A stretch of DNA of 24,863 nucleotides from an uncultured Faecalibacterium sp. (GCA_934524985.1 CAKSYT010000020.1:1-24863), one strand, 5' to 3'. Shown: positions 1-7,274, numbered from the stretch's first letter. Numbers and translations: made by a program. The notes: generated by a model not told the origin, from the letters alone.

Positions 1-1173
1 CCGGAGACCTTTATGGGCTTCCGCCGCAAGGACGGCCGCGCCGCCATCCGCAACGAGATCTGGATCATCCCCACCGTGGGCTGCGTGAACGATATCGCCA
101 AGAAGATGGTAGCCGACAATCAGGATCTGGTCACCGGCTCCATCGAGGGTCTGTACACCTTCACCCATCCCTTCGGCTGCAGCCAGACCGGCCATGACCA
201 CGCACAGACCCGCAAGCTGCTGGCTGCGCTGGTGCGCCACCCCAATGCCGCTGCCGTTCTGGTGCTGCATCTGGGCTGCGAGAACCTGCAGCACGATCAG
301 TTCGTGGAAGAGCTGGGCGAGTACGACCACGACCGTGTCAAGTTCCTGACCTGTCAGGACGTGGAGGACGAGTTTGCCGCCGCCCGCGATATCCTGAAGG
401 AACTGGCAGCCTACGCCGGGCAGTTTGAGCGCCAGCCCATCCCCGTGTCTGAGCTGGTGGTGGGCATGAAGTGCGGCGGCTCGGACGGCCTGTCCGGCAT
501 CACCGCCAACCCCACCATCGGCCGCTTCTCCGACATGATGGGCCAGCGCGGCGGCTCTACCGTGCTGACCGAGGTGCCCGAGATGTTCGGTGCAGAGGGC
601 TTCCTGATGGACCGCTGCATCAACAAGGAGGTATTCGTCAAGGCCGAGCACATGATCAACGGCTTCAAGGATTACTTCATCAGCCACAACGAGGTGGTGT
701 ACGATAACCCCTCTCCGGGCAACAAGGCCGGCGGCATCACCACGCTGGAGGATAAGAGCTGCGGCTGCGTGCAGAAGGGCGGCACTGCCCCCATCATGGA
801 CGTCATCGGCTACGGCGACCCCGTGGTGACCAAGGGCCTGAATATGCTCTACGGCCCCGGCAACGATCTGGTTTCCGCCACCGCCATGACGGCAGCAGGC
901 GCACACCTGATCCTGTTCTCCACCGGCCGCGGCACCCCGTTCTCCGCTCCGGCTCCCACCCTGAAGATCTCCACCAACACCCCGCTGGCAGAGAAGAAGG
1001 GCGGCTGGATCGATTTCAACACCGGTGTCATCGCCGACGGTGAAAAGACCATCGATGAGGCCGCAAAGGATCTGCTGGATCTGGTCATCCGCGTGGCCAG
1101 CGGTGAGCAGACCAAGGCGGAAAAGCACGGCTTCCGCGAGATCTCCATCTTCAAGGACGGCGTGGTTCTGTAA
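1..1173 (+). CDS. UxaA-family hydro-lyase (altronate/galactarate dehydratase type), 3' part
   Basis: The frame is open from base 1 (reads P-E-T-F before the first ATG at 13), so the gene starts upstream of the window and only the C-terminal 390 residues are visible. The sequence matches the large catalytic domain of the altronate/D-galactarate dehydratase family: a TFMGFRRKDGRAAIRNE opening, FGCSQTGHDH near residue 55 from the ATG, a CGGSDGLSGITANP block and a late SCGCVQKGGTAP block. Family enzymes are iron-dependent and remove water from sugar acids to give 2-keto-3-deoxy acids. The small N-terminal SAF domain would lie upstream. The exact substrate (altronate, galactarate or another aldonate) cannot be read from this part. 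A hairpin terminator follows directly at 1180-1220. Confidence 0.9.
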   Translation, partial: PETFMGFRRKDGRAAIRNEIWIIPTVGCVNDIAKKMVADNQDLVTGSIEGLYTFTHPFGCSQTGHDHAQTRKLLAALVRHPNAAAVLVLHLGCENLQHDQFVEELGEYDHDRVKFLTCQDVEDEFAAARDILKELAAYAGQFERQPIPVSELVVGMKCGGSDGLSGITANPTIGRFSDMMGQRGGSTVLTEVPEMFGAEGFLMDRCINKEVFVKAEHMINGFKDYFISHNEVVYDNPSPGNKAGGITTLEDKSCGCVQKGGTAPIMDVIGYGDPVVTKGLNMLYGPGNDLVSATAMTAAGAHLILFSTGRGTPFSAPAPTLKISTNTPLAEKKGGWIDFNTGVIADGEKTIDEAAKDLLDLVIRVASGEQTKAEKHGFREISIFKDGVVL

Positions 1174-1179
1174 TTGAAA

Positions 1180-1220
1180 AAGGGCTGCTGTACGGCAAAA
1201 AGCGGTACGGCGGCCTTTTT
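1180..1220 (+). terminator. Rho-independent terminator after the UxaA-family gene
   Basis: GGCTGCTGTAC (from 1183) pairs, with G-U wobbles, with GTACGGCGGCC (1205-1215), followed by TTTTTG. The stem is a degenerate version of the GGGCTGCTGCAC stem used at 3364 and 6843. Confidence 0.8.
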
Positions 1221-1248
1221 GTGCATAAAAAGAAGGGAAGTGTATGAA

Positions 1249-1401
1249 ATGTTGGGCGCAAATGGAGTGCTGCTGTTGACACTGCTGCTTTATGCGGCTA
1301 TCATTTATGGTGTAGTACGATTGATAAAGTATTTTATCCGCTACGGCATCGACTACTACTTCAAAAAGCTGGATGCACGGCAGACCGAGCAAGAGAAATG
1401 A
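1249..1401 (+). CDS. Small single-pass membrane protein, 50 residues
   Basis: ATG at 1249 is preceded by GAAGGGAAG (1232-1240) at normal spacing. An in-frame TTG at 1174 lies inside the upstream terminator and is not a credible start. The product is MLGANGVLLLTLLLYAAIIY followed by GVVRLIKYF: one hydrophobic helix at about residues 5-24, then a basic, aromatic segment (RYGIDYYFKK) and a charged tail. I do not recognise a family. Its base composition is more AT-rich than its neighbours. It lies between a terminator and an epimerase gene and may be co-transcribed with the latter through a stable 8-bp hairpin at 1403-1422. Function unknown; good start signal and hydrophobic profile argue that it is real. 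Confidence 0.65.
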   Translation: MLGANGVLLLTLLLYAAIIYGVVRLIKYFIRYGIDYYFKKLDARQTEQEK

Positions 1402-1402
1402 C

Positions 1403-1422
1403 CCGCCGGGGCGACCCGGCGG
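1403..1422 (+). other. Intercistronic hairpin with GCGA tetraloop
   Basis: CCGCCGGG (1403-1410), loop GCGA (a GNRA tetraloop), CCCGGCGG (1415-1422): a perfect 8-bp stem between the stop codon of the 50-residue protein and the ribosome binding site of the epimerase gene. There is no U-tract (CAATAATA follows), so it is more likely an mRNA-stability or processing element than a terminator. Confidence 0.5.
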
Positions 1423-1444
1423 CAATAATAGGAGGCTTTTACTT

Positions 1445-2326
1445 ATGAATCAGATCACCACCCGGTACATCACCGAGAACGGCGCCTGCTACGAGCAGTA
1501 CGTCATCACCGACCCCGAGGCAAAGACCGCCCTCACCATCACCCCCGAGCGCGGCGGTATGATCACCAGCTTTACGCTGGACGGCGAGGAGTTCGTCTGG
1601 ACCCGCCGCCCCAATTTCTCGGAGTGCAACCGCCCCCGCTTTGGCGTGCCGGTGCTGTTCCCCAGCTGCGGCAACCCGGATAACGGCGTGCACATCTTTG
1701 ACGGCAAGGCTTACCCCATGGAGACCCACGGCTTTGCCGACCTGTGCGCATGGGAAGTGGAAAGCGTTGGCCCGGACGGCGTGACGCTGGCACTGGAGTC
1801 CACCCCGCTGACCAAGTTCCTCTACCCCTTCGATTTCACCCTGCTGGTCAACTATAATCTGGAGGGCAACAAGGCACTGGTCAGCCTGACCGTCATCAAC
1901 GAGGGCAACACCGATATGCCTTTCAGCTTTGGCTACCACCCCTACTTTACCGCCTCCAAGCTGGAGAATGTGGAGTTCGACATCAAGTGCGCCACCTGCT
2001 CCGAAAACGCCAAGGGCGAGCAGCCCGCCGCCCCGGAAAAGATCACCCTTACCCGCAAGGAGGGCGCAGACAACACCATCCGTCTGCTGACCGGTGTGCA
2101 GTTCCCCATGACCTTTACCGATAAGGGCAACGGCCATAAGGTGACTGTGGACGCCGACGAGACCTTTGACAACGGCGTGCTGTGGCAGCAGGATGCCGAG
2201 AGCTTCGTCTGCATGGAGCCTTGGAACGGCTGGGCAAACAGCGTGAACGAGGAAGGCAAGCACGAGGTTCTGGAGCCGGACGAGGCCATGACCAGCGAGT
2301 GGAGCATCACCATCGAGAAGGCCTGA
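1445..2326 (+). CDS. Aldose 1-epimerase family protein
   Basis: This 293-residue protein has the galactose-mutarotase-like fold signature. Visible active-site candidates are Arg65 (NRPRFGVPVLFP), His95 (METHGFADL), His165 (FGYHPYF) and Glu258 (CMEPWNGW), matching the two His and catalytic Glu of family enzymes that interconvert alpha and beta anomers of free aldoses or hexose phosphates in the cytoplasm. The start at 1445 is chosen because GGAGG (1431-1435) sits nine bases upstream; the frame stays open back to 1373 without a ribosome binding site. Length is typical of the shorter COG2017 branch. Neighbouring UxaA-type dehydratase suggests a sugar-utilisation context, but the two are separated by a terminator. 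Substrate unknown. Confidence 0.88.
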   Translation: MNQITTRYITENGACYEQYVITDPEAKTALTITPERGGMITSFTLDGEEFVWTRRPNFSECNRPRFGVPVLFPSCGNPDNGVHIFDGKAYPMETHGFADLCAWEVESVGPDGVTLALESTPLTKFLYPFDFTLLVNYNLEGNKALVSLTVINEGNTDMPFSFGYHPYFTASKLENVEFDIKCATCSENAKGEQPAAPEKITLTRKEGADNTIRLLTGVQFPMTFTDKGNGHKVTVDADETFDNGVLWQQDAESFVCMEPWNGWANSVNEEGKHEVLEPDEAMTSEWSITIEKA

Positions 2327-2351
2327 GAACTTTTCTGAATAACATTTTTTA

Positions 2352-2387
2352 GCAAAATCGGGCAGCCCGCGGGCTGCCCGATTTTGC
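2352..2387 (+). terminator. Perfect palindromic terminator after the epimerase gene
   Basis: A perfect 36-base palindrome: 18 bases from GCAAAATCGGGCAGCCCG are followed at once by their complement. The T-rich arm (ATTTTGCTTA) supplies a short U-tract, and the upstream ATTTTTTAGC gives one on the other strand, so it can act in both directions. Confidence 0.85.
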
Positions 2388-2534
2388 TTACTTCTTCCTG
2401 TGTACGAGATTTTCTCTCCCTGTTCTAACAGATTGCGCTGAAATAGGGAAGGGCACCCGCGCTTTTTGCACCTTTTGGGGCGGGAAACATGACGAGTATG
2501 TAAAAATGATATCAGAAACTGCTCCAAAATGTAT

Positions 2535-2540
2535 TATAAT
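2535..2540 (+). promoter_or_regulatory. Probable -10 element for the DUF1275 gene
   Basis: A perfect TATAAT lies 25 bases upstream of the ATG at 2565. No good -35 box is visible at the proper spacing, so the promoter call is moderate. Confidence 0.45.
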
Positions 2541-2564
2541 AGAGCCCGAAAAGAGGGTACAAGT

Positions 2565-3356
2565 ATGAAAACAAAGCATCACGGACAAATGTCCGAGTCC
2601 TTTCTTACGGCGGTGTTCCTTTCGCTGTCCGGCGGCTTGCAGGATGCCTACACCTATCTGTTCCGGGGCAAGGTGTTTGCCAATGCCCAGACCGGCAATA
2701 TCGTGCTGCTGAGCGCCAATATCATGGATGGCCAGTGGGATAAGGTGCTGCACTATCTGGTGCCTTTGTGCGCCTTTGCGCTGGGGGTGCTGGCTGCGGA
2801 AGAAATGCGGGAACGCTTTCAGGCAATGCAGCGGCTGCACTGGCGGCAGCTGGTGGTGCTGGGCGAGGTGCTGCTGCTGTTCGCGGTGGGCTTTCTGCCG
2901 CAATCGCAGAACCTGCTGGCCAATGCCATTGTTTCCTTTTCCTGCGCCATGCAGGTGCAGGCTTTCCGCAAGGTGAACGGTTATGCCTTTGCCAGCACCA
3001 TGTGCATCGGCGATCTGCGCAGCGGCGTGGAGGCCTTCTGTCTCTGGCGCAAGACCCACGAGCCCCGCGCAAAGGATAGGATGGTGCGGTACTTCGGCAT
3101 CATATTCCTGTTCGCGCTGGGGGCGGGGCTGGGCAGCAAAAGCGCGGCGCAGCTGGGCGGCAGAGCCATCTGGCTCTCCTGCTGCTTTTTGCTGGTCAGC
3201 TTTGCCCTGATGTTCATTCGGGAGGAGCTGGAAGAAAACCCGGTCATCGAAAGAGACCTGACCGCCATCCGGCAGGAGACCCGGGAGATCGACCGCACCC
3301 TGAAACAGGAATTGCAGGAAGAACAGCGGGAGCTGAAACAGAGCACCCGGAAATAA
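2565..3356 (+). CDS. DUF1275 (YoaK-like) membrane protein
   Basis: This 263-residue protein belongs to the YoaK/DUF1275 family of integral membrane proteins of unknown function. The family hallmark is present near the N-terminus: SLSGGLQDAYTYLFRGKVFANAQTGNIVLL. About six hydrophobic segments follow, with a second conserved block near the middle (NGYAFASTMCIGDLRSG). After the last helix there is a highly charged C-terminal tail of about 40 residues, rich in Glu, Arg and Gln (from EELEENPVIERD to the end), predicted to be a cytoplasmic coiled coil; this tail is longer than I expect for the family. ATG 2565 is selected by AAGAGGG (2551-2557). The gene stands alone between terminators at 2352 and 3364. 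Function not known; transport is only a guess. Confidence 0.87.
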   Translation: MKTKHHGQMSESFLTAVFLSLSGGLQDAYTYLFRGKVFANAQTGNIVLLSANIMDGQWDKVLHYLVPLCAFALGVLAAEEMRERFQAMQRLHWRQLVVLGEVLLLFAVGFLPQSQNLLANAIVSFSCAMQVQAFRKVNGYAFASTMCIGDLRSGVEAFCLWRKTHEPRAKDRMVRYFGIIFLFALGAGLGSKSAAQLGGRAIWLSCCFLLVSFALMFIREELEENPVIERDLTAIRQETREIDRTLKQELQEEQRELKQSTRK

Positions 3357-3363
3357 GAGAAAA

Positions 3364-3396
3364 GGGGCTGCTGCACATCATTGGTGCAGCAGCCCC
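3364..3396 (+). terminator. Bidirectional terminator between DUF1275 and LysR genes
   Basis: GGGGCTGCTGCAC (3364-3376) and its exact complement GTGCAGCAGCCCC (3384-3396) flank a 7-base loop. It lies between convergent genes and can serve both. The stem is the same as that at 6843. Confidence 0.88.
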
Positions 3397-3410
3397 TTGC
3401 TGTATCGGCT

Positions 3411-4322
3411 TTATTTGCGCTCTGTGCCCCGGGCACCGGCTTTGGTCAGCAGCTGCTGGAACTTGCGGGCGGCGGTGTTCAGCGGACGGTGATGGTCGTA
3501 GACAAGGCAGATGGAGCGGGAGGGGATGATCTCCTGCAAGTGCAGCTGCACCAGCTCCCCGCTGGCCAGCAGCGGCGCTGCCATGGGCTCTGGCATAAAG
3601 GCCAGTCCCAGCTCGCTTTTGACCAGCGTGAGCATCTGGTCGGTGGTGGCTGCCTCGGTGTCCGGTTTCAGCACCGCATCGTGTTCCAGAAAGAACTGCC
3701 GGTAAAAGCTGCGGGTCATGCTCTCCTCGTTCAGGCAGATCAGGGGATAACCGGCCAGTTCCTTCAGATTCAGGGTCTGGCTGGCCAGCGCCGTAAAGGT
3801 CTTACCGCCCACAAGGACTTCGTAAAAGGGCATCAGCTCCACCATTTTCAGCCCGTTTTCCACCTCTGCGGGGGTGGTCACGATGGCAAAATCCACCTCG
3901 CCGTTGCGTACCGCCTGCACCGCCTGCGGGGTGGAGTGGTTGGAGATGCGCAGCCGGATGCCCGGGTACTCGGTGTGGAAAGCGCGCAGCTTTTCGGACA
4001 GGTAGATGTTCAAAGCGGTCTCGGTGGTGCTGATGCTGATGGCACCGTGTTCCAGCGTGGCGCTGGCGCTCAGTTCCTCCTCCGCGTCCTGGATCTGCAC
4101 CGCCGCCGAGGCAATGCGGGAGTACAGCAGTTCTCCCTCCGGTGTTAAGGTGACGCCCCGGTTGGAGCGGATGAACAGCACGCAGTTCAGCTGGCTTTCC
4201 AGCCGGTTCATGGCGTGGGTGATGTTGGGCTGGTTGTTGCCCAGCACCCGCGCCGCGCGGGTAAAGTTCTGATACTTTGCCACATAGTAGAAGATTTTAT
4301 AGTATTCCCAGTCCACATACAT
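3411..4322 (-). CDS. LysR-family transcriptional regulator
   Basis: This 303-residue protein starts with a winged helix-turn-helix of LysR type (YYKIFYYVAKYQNFTRAARV, then NQPNITHAMNRLESQL and FIRSNRGVTLTPEGELLY, residues 7-73), followed by a LysR substrate-binding domain (about 90-295). The ATG at 4322 has AGAGGGG eight bases upstream on its strand. It is transcribed divergently from purA with a 253-base gap. LysR proteins usually bind near their own promoter and often control the divergent unit, so a role at purA-pyrB is possible but unproven; the effector cannot be inferred. Confidence 0.95.
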   Translation of the reverse strand: MYVDWEYYKIFYYVAKYQNFTRAARVLGNNQPNITHAMNRLESQLNCVLFIRSNRGVTLTPEGELLYSRIASAAVQIQDAEEELSASATLEHGAISISTTETALNIYLSEKLRAFHTEYPGIRLRISNHSTPQAVQAVRNGEVDFAIVTTPAEVENGLKMVELMPFYEVLVGGKTFTALASQTLNLKELAGYPLICLNEESMTRSFYRQFFLEHDAVLKPDTEAATTDQMLTLVKSELGLAFMPEPMAAPLLASGELVQLHLQEIIPSRSICLVYDHHRPLNTAARKFQQLLTKAGARGTERK

Positions 4323-4393
4323 GGGTGCAGCCCCTCTTTCCTGTCGGGCTTCCGGCGCGGCCTGCGGCAGAAGCGGCTTTATGCTCTTCTTGT

Positions 4394-4421
4394 ATCATAG
4401 CACGGCGCGCCGGAATTGCAA
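4394..4421 (-). promoter_or_regulatory. Probable promoter of the LysR gene
   Basis: On the minus strand TTGCAA (4421-4416) and TATGAT (4399-4394) are separated by 16 bases, with the ATG 72 bases downstream of the -10. Confidence 0.55.
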
Positions 4422-4469
4422 GCGCTTTTTACGGCGCGGCTGCGCCGGATGCGGGCAGCAGCCTCTGCA

Positions 4470-4513
4470 ATGTAAAAAACATATTGCTGCTATACACAGG
4501 ATACTTTTTACAT
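4470..4513. repeat. Inverted repeat overlapping the purA -35 box
   Basis: ATGTAAAAA (4470-4478) and TTTTTACAT (4505-4513) are exact complements 26 bases apart. The left arm is also part of ATGT-N5-ACAT (4470-4482). Position suggests an operator, perhaps for the divergent LysR protein, but this is inference. Confidence 0.45.
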
Positions 4514-4535
4514 ATTCTCTGCATACTCGTATAAT
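4507..4535 (+). promoter_or_regulatory. Promoter of purA-pyrB
   Basis: TTTACA (4507-4512), a 17-base spacer and TATAAT (4530-4535). The -35 overlaps the right arm of a 9-bp inverted repeat (4470-4478 / 4505-4513). Confidence 0.8.
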
Positions 4536-4575
4536 AAACACCGCGAACAGGAAACAAGAATGAAAAAGAAGGTAA

Positions 4576-5886
4576 ATGAAGTTTATGCTGACCGCTGTTA
4601 CTGGAATCAACTGGGGCGATGAGGGCAAGGGCCGCGTCATCGACCTGCTGGCCGAAAATGCCGATATCGTTACGCGCTATCAGGGCGGCAACAATGCCGG
4701 CCATACCGTTGTGACCGAGAAGGGCAAGTTCATCCTGAACCTGCTGCCCTCCGGCATTCTGCACCCGGAGGTGACCTGCGTGCTGGGCACCGGCATGGTG
4801 ATCGACCTCGAGCATCTGGCCGGGGAGATGGAGGCCATTGAAGCGCGCGGCGTGAAGGTGGAGCCGGAGAACCTGAAGCTTTCCGATAAGGCTACCATCT
4901 CCATGCCGTGGCACAAGGTACAGGATGGGCTGGAAGAGGATCGTCTTGCCAAAAAGGGCAGCGCGTTCGGCTCTACCCGGCGCGGCATTGCCTACGCGTA
5001 CAGCGACAAGTACCGCAAAAAGACCCTGCGTCTGGGCGACCTTTTGCATCTGGACGAGGAGCGCACCCAGAACCGTCTGCACATGATCCTGGACGCCAAA
5101 AACATGGAGCTGGCGGGTTGCTACCATCAGGAGCCCATGAGCTACGATGCCCTGCTGAACTGGTGCAGACAGCAGGCTGCGTACTTTGCGCCCTTCATCT
5201 GTGATGTGGGCACCTTTTTGCAGCAGGCGCACGACAGCGGCAAGCGCATCGTGCTGGAAGCGCAGCTGGGCGCAATGCGGGATATCGACTACGGCATCTT
5301 CCCATTCACTTCCAGCTCCAATACGCTGGCAGCCTACGCACCGCTGGGTGCGGGCATCCCCAACTGCAAGCTTGACCATGTGGTGGGTGTGCTGAAAGCC
5401 TACTCCACCTGCGTGGGCGCTGGCCCCTTTGCGGCAGAGAACGCAATGGGCGAAGCGTGGAATGAAAAGCTGCGCAAGGCCGGCGGCGAGTACGGCGCGG
5501 CTACCGGACGTCCCCGCCGGGTGGGCCCCTTTGACTGCGTTGCCAGCCGCTACGGCCTGCAATGTCAGGGCGCGGATAAGATCGCACTGACCAAGCTGGA
5601 TGTGCTGAGCGGCATGAAGCAGATCCCGGTCATCACCGGTTACAAGCTGGACGGCGTGGAAGTCCCCCGCTTCGACACCCTGTCCGACCTTGACCGCGTG
5701 CAGCCGGTGGTCACCTTGCTGCCCGGTTGGAACAAGGATATCTCCGGCTGCCGCAGCTGGGCAGAGCTGCCCAAGGAAGCCAAAGCCTATGTGGAGTTCC
5801 TTGAAAAGCAGCTGGGGCACGAGATCCAGTTTGTTTCCACCGGCGCAGAGCGCGAAAAGTTTGTGCTGAAGGGAGAATGGCTGTGA
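4576..5886 (+). CDS. purA: Adenylosuccinate synthetase, clostridial type
   Basis: PurA joins IMP and aspartate using GTP to give adenylosuccinate, the first committed step to AMP. The 436-residue protein shows the P-loop-like GDEGKG (14-19), NNAGHT (39-44, with the catalytic His43), TGRPRR (310-315, IMP/aspartate loop) and KLDVL (340-344, guanine recognition). Several normally strict motifs are altered: GSTRRGIAYAY (132-142) in place of the usual TTGRGIGPAY, LEAQLGAMRDIDYG (227-240) and STCVGAG in place of TRVGSG. I recall similar changes in other clostridial PurA proteins, so the identity is still secure. A second start at 4585 (MLTAVTG) is equally plausible: AAGAAGG (4566-4572) is a little too near the first and too far from the second. 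Overlaps pyrB. Confidence 0.93.
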   Translation: MKFMLTAVTGINWGDEGKGRVIDLLAENADIVTRYQGGNNAGHTVVTEKGKFILNLLPSGILHPEVTCVLGTGMVIDLEHLAGEMEAIEARGVKVEPENLKLSDKATISMPWHKVQDGLEEDRLAKKGSAFGSTRRGIAYAYSDKYRKKTLRLGDLLHLDEERTQNRLHMILDAKNMELAGCYHQEPMSYDALLNWCRQQAAYFAPFICDVGTFLQQAHDSGKRIVLEAQLGAMRDIDYGIFPFTSSSNTLAAYAPLGAGIPNCKLDHVVGVLKAYSTCVGAGPFAAENAMGEAWNEKLRKAGGEYGAATGRPRRVGPFDCVASRYGLQCQGADKIALTKLDVLSGMKQIPVITGYKLDGVEVPRFDTLSDLDRVQPVVTLLPGWNKDISGCRSWAELPKEAKAYVEFLEKQLGHEIQFVSTGAEREKFVLKGEWL

Positions 5887-6833
5887 GACATTTTATTGAG
5901 CCCGGCAGCTTTTCTCTGGCCGAGCAGCTGGCACTGCTCGACCTTGCCGACCGGATGGAGGCTGACCCCGCACCCTACGCCCATTTGTGCGATGGCCGCA
6001 TTCTGGCTACCTTGTTCTACGAGCCCAGCACCCGCACCCGCCTTTCCTTCGAGTCGGCTATGCTGCGGCTGGGCGGCAAGACGCTGGGCTTTGCCGGGGC
6101 GCAGCTTTCCAGCGCCAGCAAGGGCGAAACGGTGGCCGATACCGCCCGCGTGGTAAGCAACTATGCGGATGTCATCGCCATGCGCCACCCCAAGGAGGGC
6201 GCACCGCTGCGGGCGTCCATGTATGCGCGGGTGCCGGTCATCAATGCAGGCGATGGCGGCCACGCCCACCCCTCCCAGACCATGATCGACCTGATGACCA
6301 TCCGTCAGCGCAAGGGGCGGCTGGATCATTTGACCATCGGCTTCTGCGGCGACCTCAAGTTCGGCCGGACGGTGCACTCCCTCACCGCCGCGCTGAGCCA
6401 GTTCGAGGGCAACCGGTTCGTGTTCATCTCGCCGGAGGAGCTGCGCATCCCGCAGTACGTCAAGGACGAGACTCTGACCCCGCTGCACCAGACCTACAAG
6501 GAGACCGCCGACCTGGAAGCCGAGCTGCCCGGTCTGGACGTGCTGTACATGACCCGCATCCAGAAGGAGCGTTTTTTCAACGAGGAGGACTATCTGCGGT
6601 TGAAAGGCTGCTATGCGCTGGACGAAAAGCTGCTGCAGCAGGCACCGCCTACCATGCCGGTGCTGCACCCGCTCCCCCGCATCGACGAGATCAAACCGGA
6701 CGTGGACAACGACCCCCGCGCCGCCTACTTCGATCAGGTGCATAACGGCGTGTATATTCGTATGGCGATTATACTGGCGCTGCTGGGCATTCCCGACCCG
6801 CTGACCGGGAAAAAGGTACTGGAAAGTATATAA
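5883..6833 (+). CDS. pyrB: Aspartate carbamoyltransferase catalytic subunit
   Basis: PyrB makes carbamoyl-aspartate from carbamoyl phosphate and aspartate, the committed step of pyrimidine synthesis. Motifs: STRTR (49-53, carbamoyl-phosphate loop), Lys80 in SSASKGE (the 80s loop from the neighbouring subunit), MRHPKEG, HPSQ (129-132), GDLKFGRTVHS (156-166) and HPLPR (262-266); the 316-residue length is normal. I choose the GTG at 5883: AGGGAG (5870-5875) lies seven bases away and the GTG overlaps the purA stop by four bases (GTGA). An ATG at 5877 is possible but leaves only one base to that ribosome binding site. No pyrI regulatory-chain gene follows. Sharing a transcript with purA couples two aspartate-consuming steps. 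Transcription ends at the hairpin at 6841. Confidence 0.96.
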   Translation: MRHFIEPGSFSLAEQLALLDLADRMEADPAPYAHLCDGRILATLFYEPSTRTRLSFESAMLRLGGKTLGFAGAQLSSASKGETVADTARVVSNYADVIAMRHPKEGAPLRASMYARVPVINAGDGGHAHPSQTMIDLMTIRQRKGRLDHLTIGFCGDLKFGRTVHSLTAALSQFEGNRFVFISPEELRIPQYVKDETLTPLHQTYKETADLEAELPGLDVLYMTRIQKERFFNEEDYLRLKGCYALDEKLLQQAPPTMPVLHPLPRIDEIKPDVDNDPRAAYFDQVHNGVYIRMAIILALLGIPDPLTGKKVLESI

Positions 6834-6840
6834 GTTGGAA

Positions 6841-6883
6841 AACAGGGCTGCTGCACAAAGCAATGTGCAGCAGCCCTGTTTTT
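6841..6883 (+). terminator. Terminator of purA-pyrB
   Basis: AACAGGGCTGCTGCAC (6841-6856) pairs perfectly over 16 bp with GTGCAGCAGCCCTGTT (6865-6880), followed by more T. Core stem identical to 3364-3396. Confidence 0.92.
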
Positions 6884-6913
6884 GTGTCTGGTATTTTTTG
6901 CAGGCTCGCCTTT

Positions 6914-7035
6914 ACGACCCCTCCCGTGAAAAGGCAATTCTGGAAAATCCGCAGATTTTCCAGAATTGCGAAATTATAAATAATTCTTCCGCTGAATATG
7001 CCCAGAGCAACGCGGAGGGCATTCCCAATCGTCCC
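6914..7035 (+). repeat. Structured 122-base dispersed repeat, copy A
   Basis: Begins ACGACCCCTCCCGTGAAAA, then a perfect 16-bp hairpin GCAATTCTGGAAAATC / loop CGCA / GATTTTCCAGAATTGC (6934-6969). A box AAATAATTCTTCCGCTGA follows. A second part contains TCCGC (6988-6992), ATGCCC (6998-7003), loop AGAGCAAC, GCGGA (7012-7016) and GGGCAT (7017-7022), ending ATCGTCCC. Same order, boxes and length as 11495-11616 (reversed) and 11957-12077. Lies between the pyrB terminator and the stop codon (7037) of the convergent 60-residue ORF. Confidence 0.85.
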
Positions 7036-7036
7036 G

Positions 7037-7219
7037 CTACCCCCGAAAGGGCGGGTCCGGCATAAAGATCATGGTGCCCCGGGCAGAAAAAAGCAGCTGC
7101 GGCATCATGCAGCTGTACCCCAGCCACAGCACCGCCAGAATGCACAGCACCAAGAGCACCCGGCGCAAAAGTACCGGATGCCGGGCGGGGGAATAGCGTT
7201 TTCTGCGGTCTCGCTGCAT
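7037..7219 (-). CDS. Small membrane protein, 60 residues, unknown function
   Basis: On the minus strand the ATG (7219-7217) has GGAGGG eight bases upstream, a strong start signal. The product begins with a very basic stretch (MQRDRRKRYSPARHP), has one hydrophobic helix at about 16-38 (VLLRRVLLVLCILAVLWLGY), and ends in a short segment that would lie outside the membrane by the positive-inside rule (FMPDPPFRG). I recognise no family. It is divergent from rnz (113-base gap), and its stop codon abuts repeat copy A, so its 3' end may have been set by the repeat. No codon-level proof of coding is available from one sequence. Confidence 0.6.
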   Translation of the reverse strand: MQRDRRKRYSPARHPVLLRRVLLVLCILAVLWLGYSCMMPQLLFSARGTMIFMPDPPFRG

Positions 7220-7274
7220 AGGCTGTGCCCTCCTTTTTCAAGGCTCTGCCCAGCTTATGCCGCAGCAGAAAGAA

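Noticed and set aside
4560..4622. A 20-codon frame (ATG 4560, stop TGA 4620) overlapping the start of purA, with AGGAAA upstream, as a leader peptide
   Set aside because: Short, out of frame with purA, composition explained by the purA start region, and no terminator or attenuator structure is present.
5877..5882. ATG at 5877 as start of pyrB
   Set aside because: Only one base separates it from the AGGGAG site; GTG at 5883 has a seven-base spacing and a four-base stop/start overlap. Kept as an alternative.
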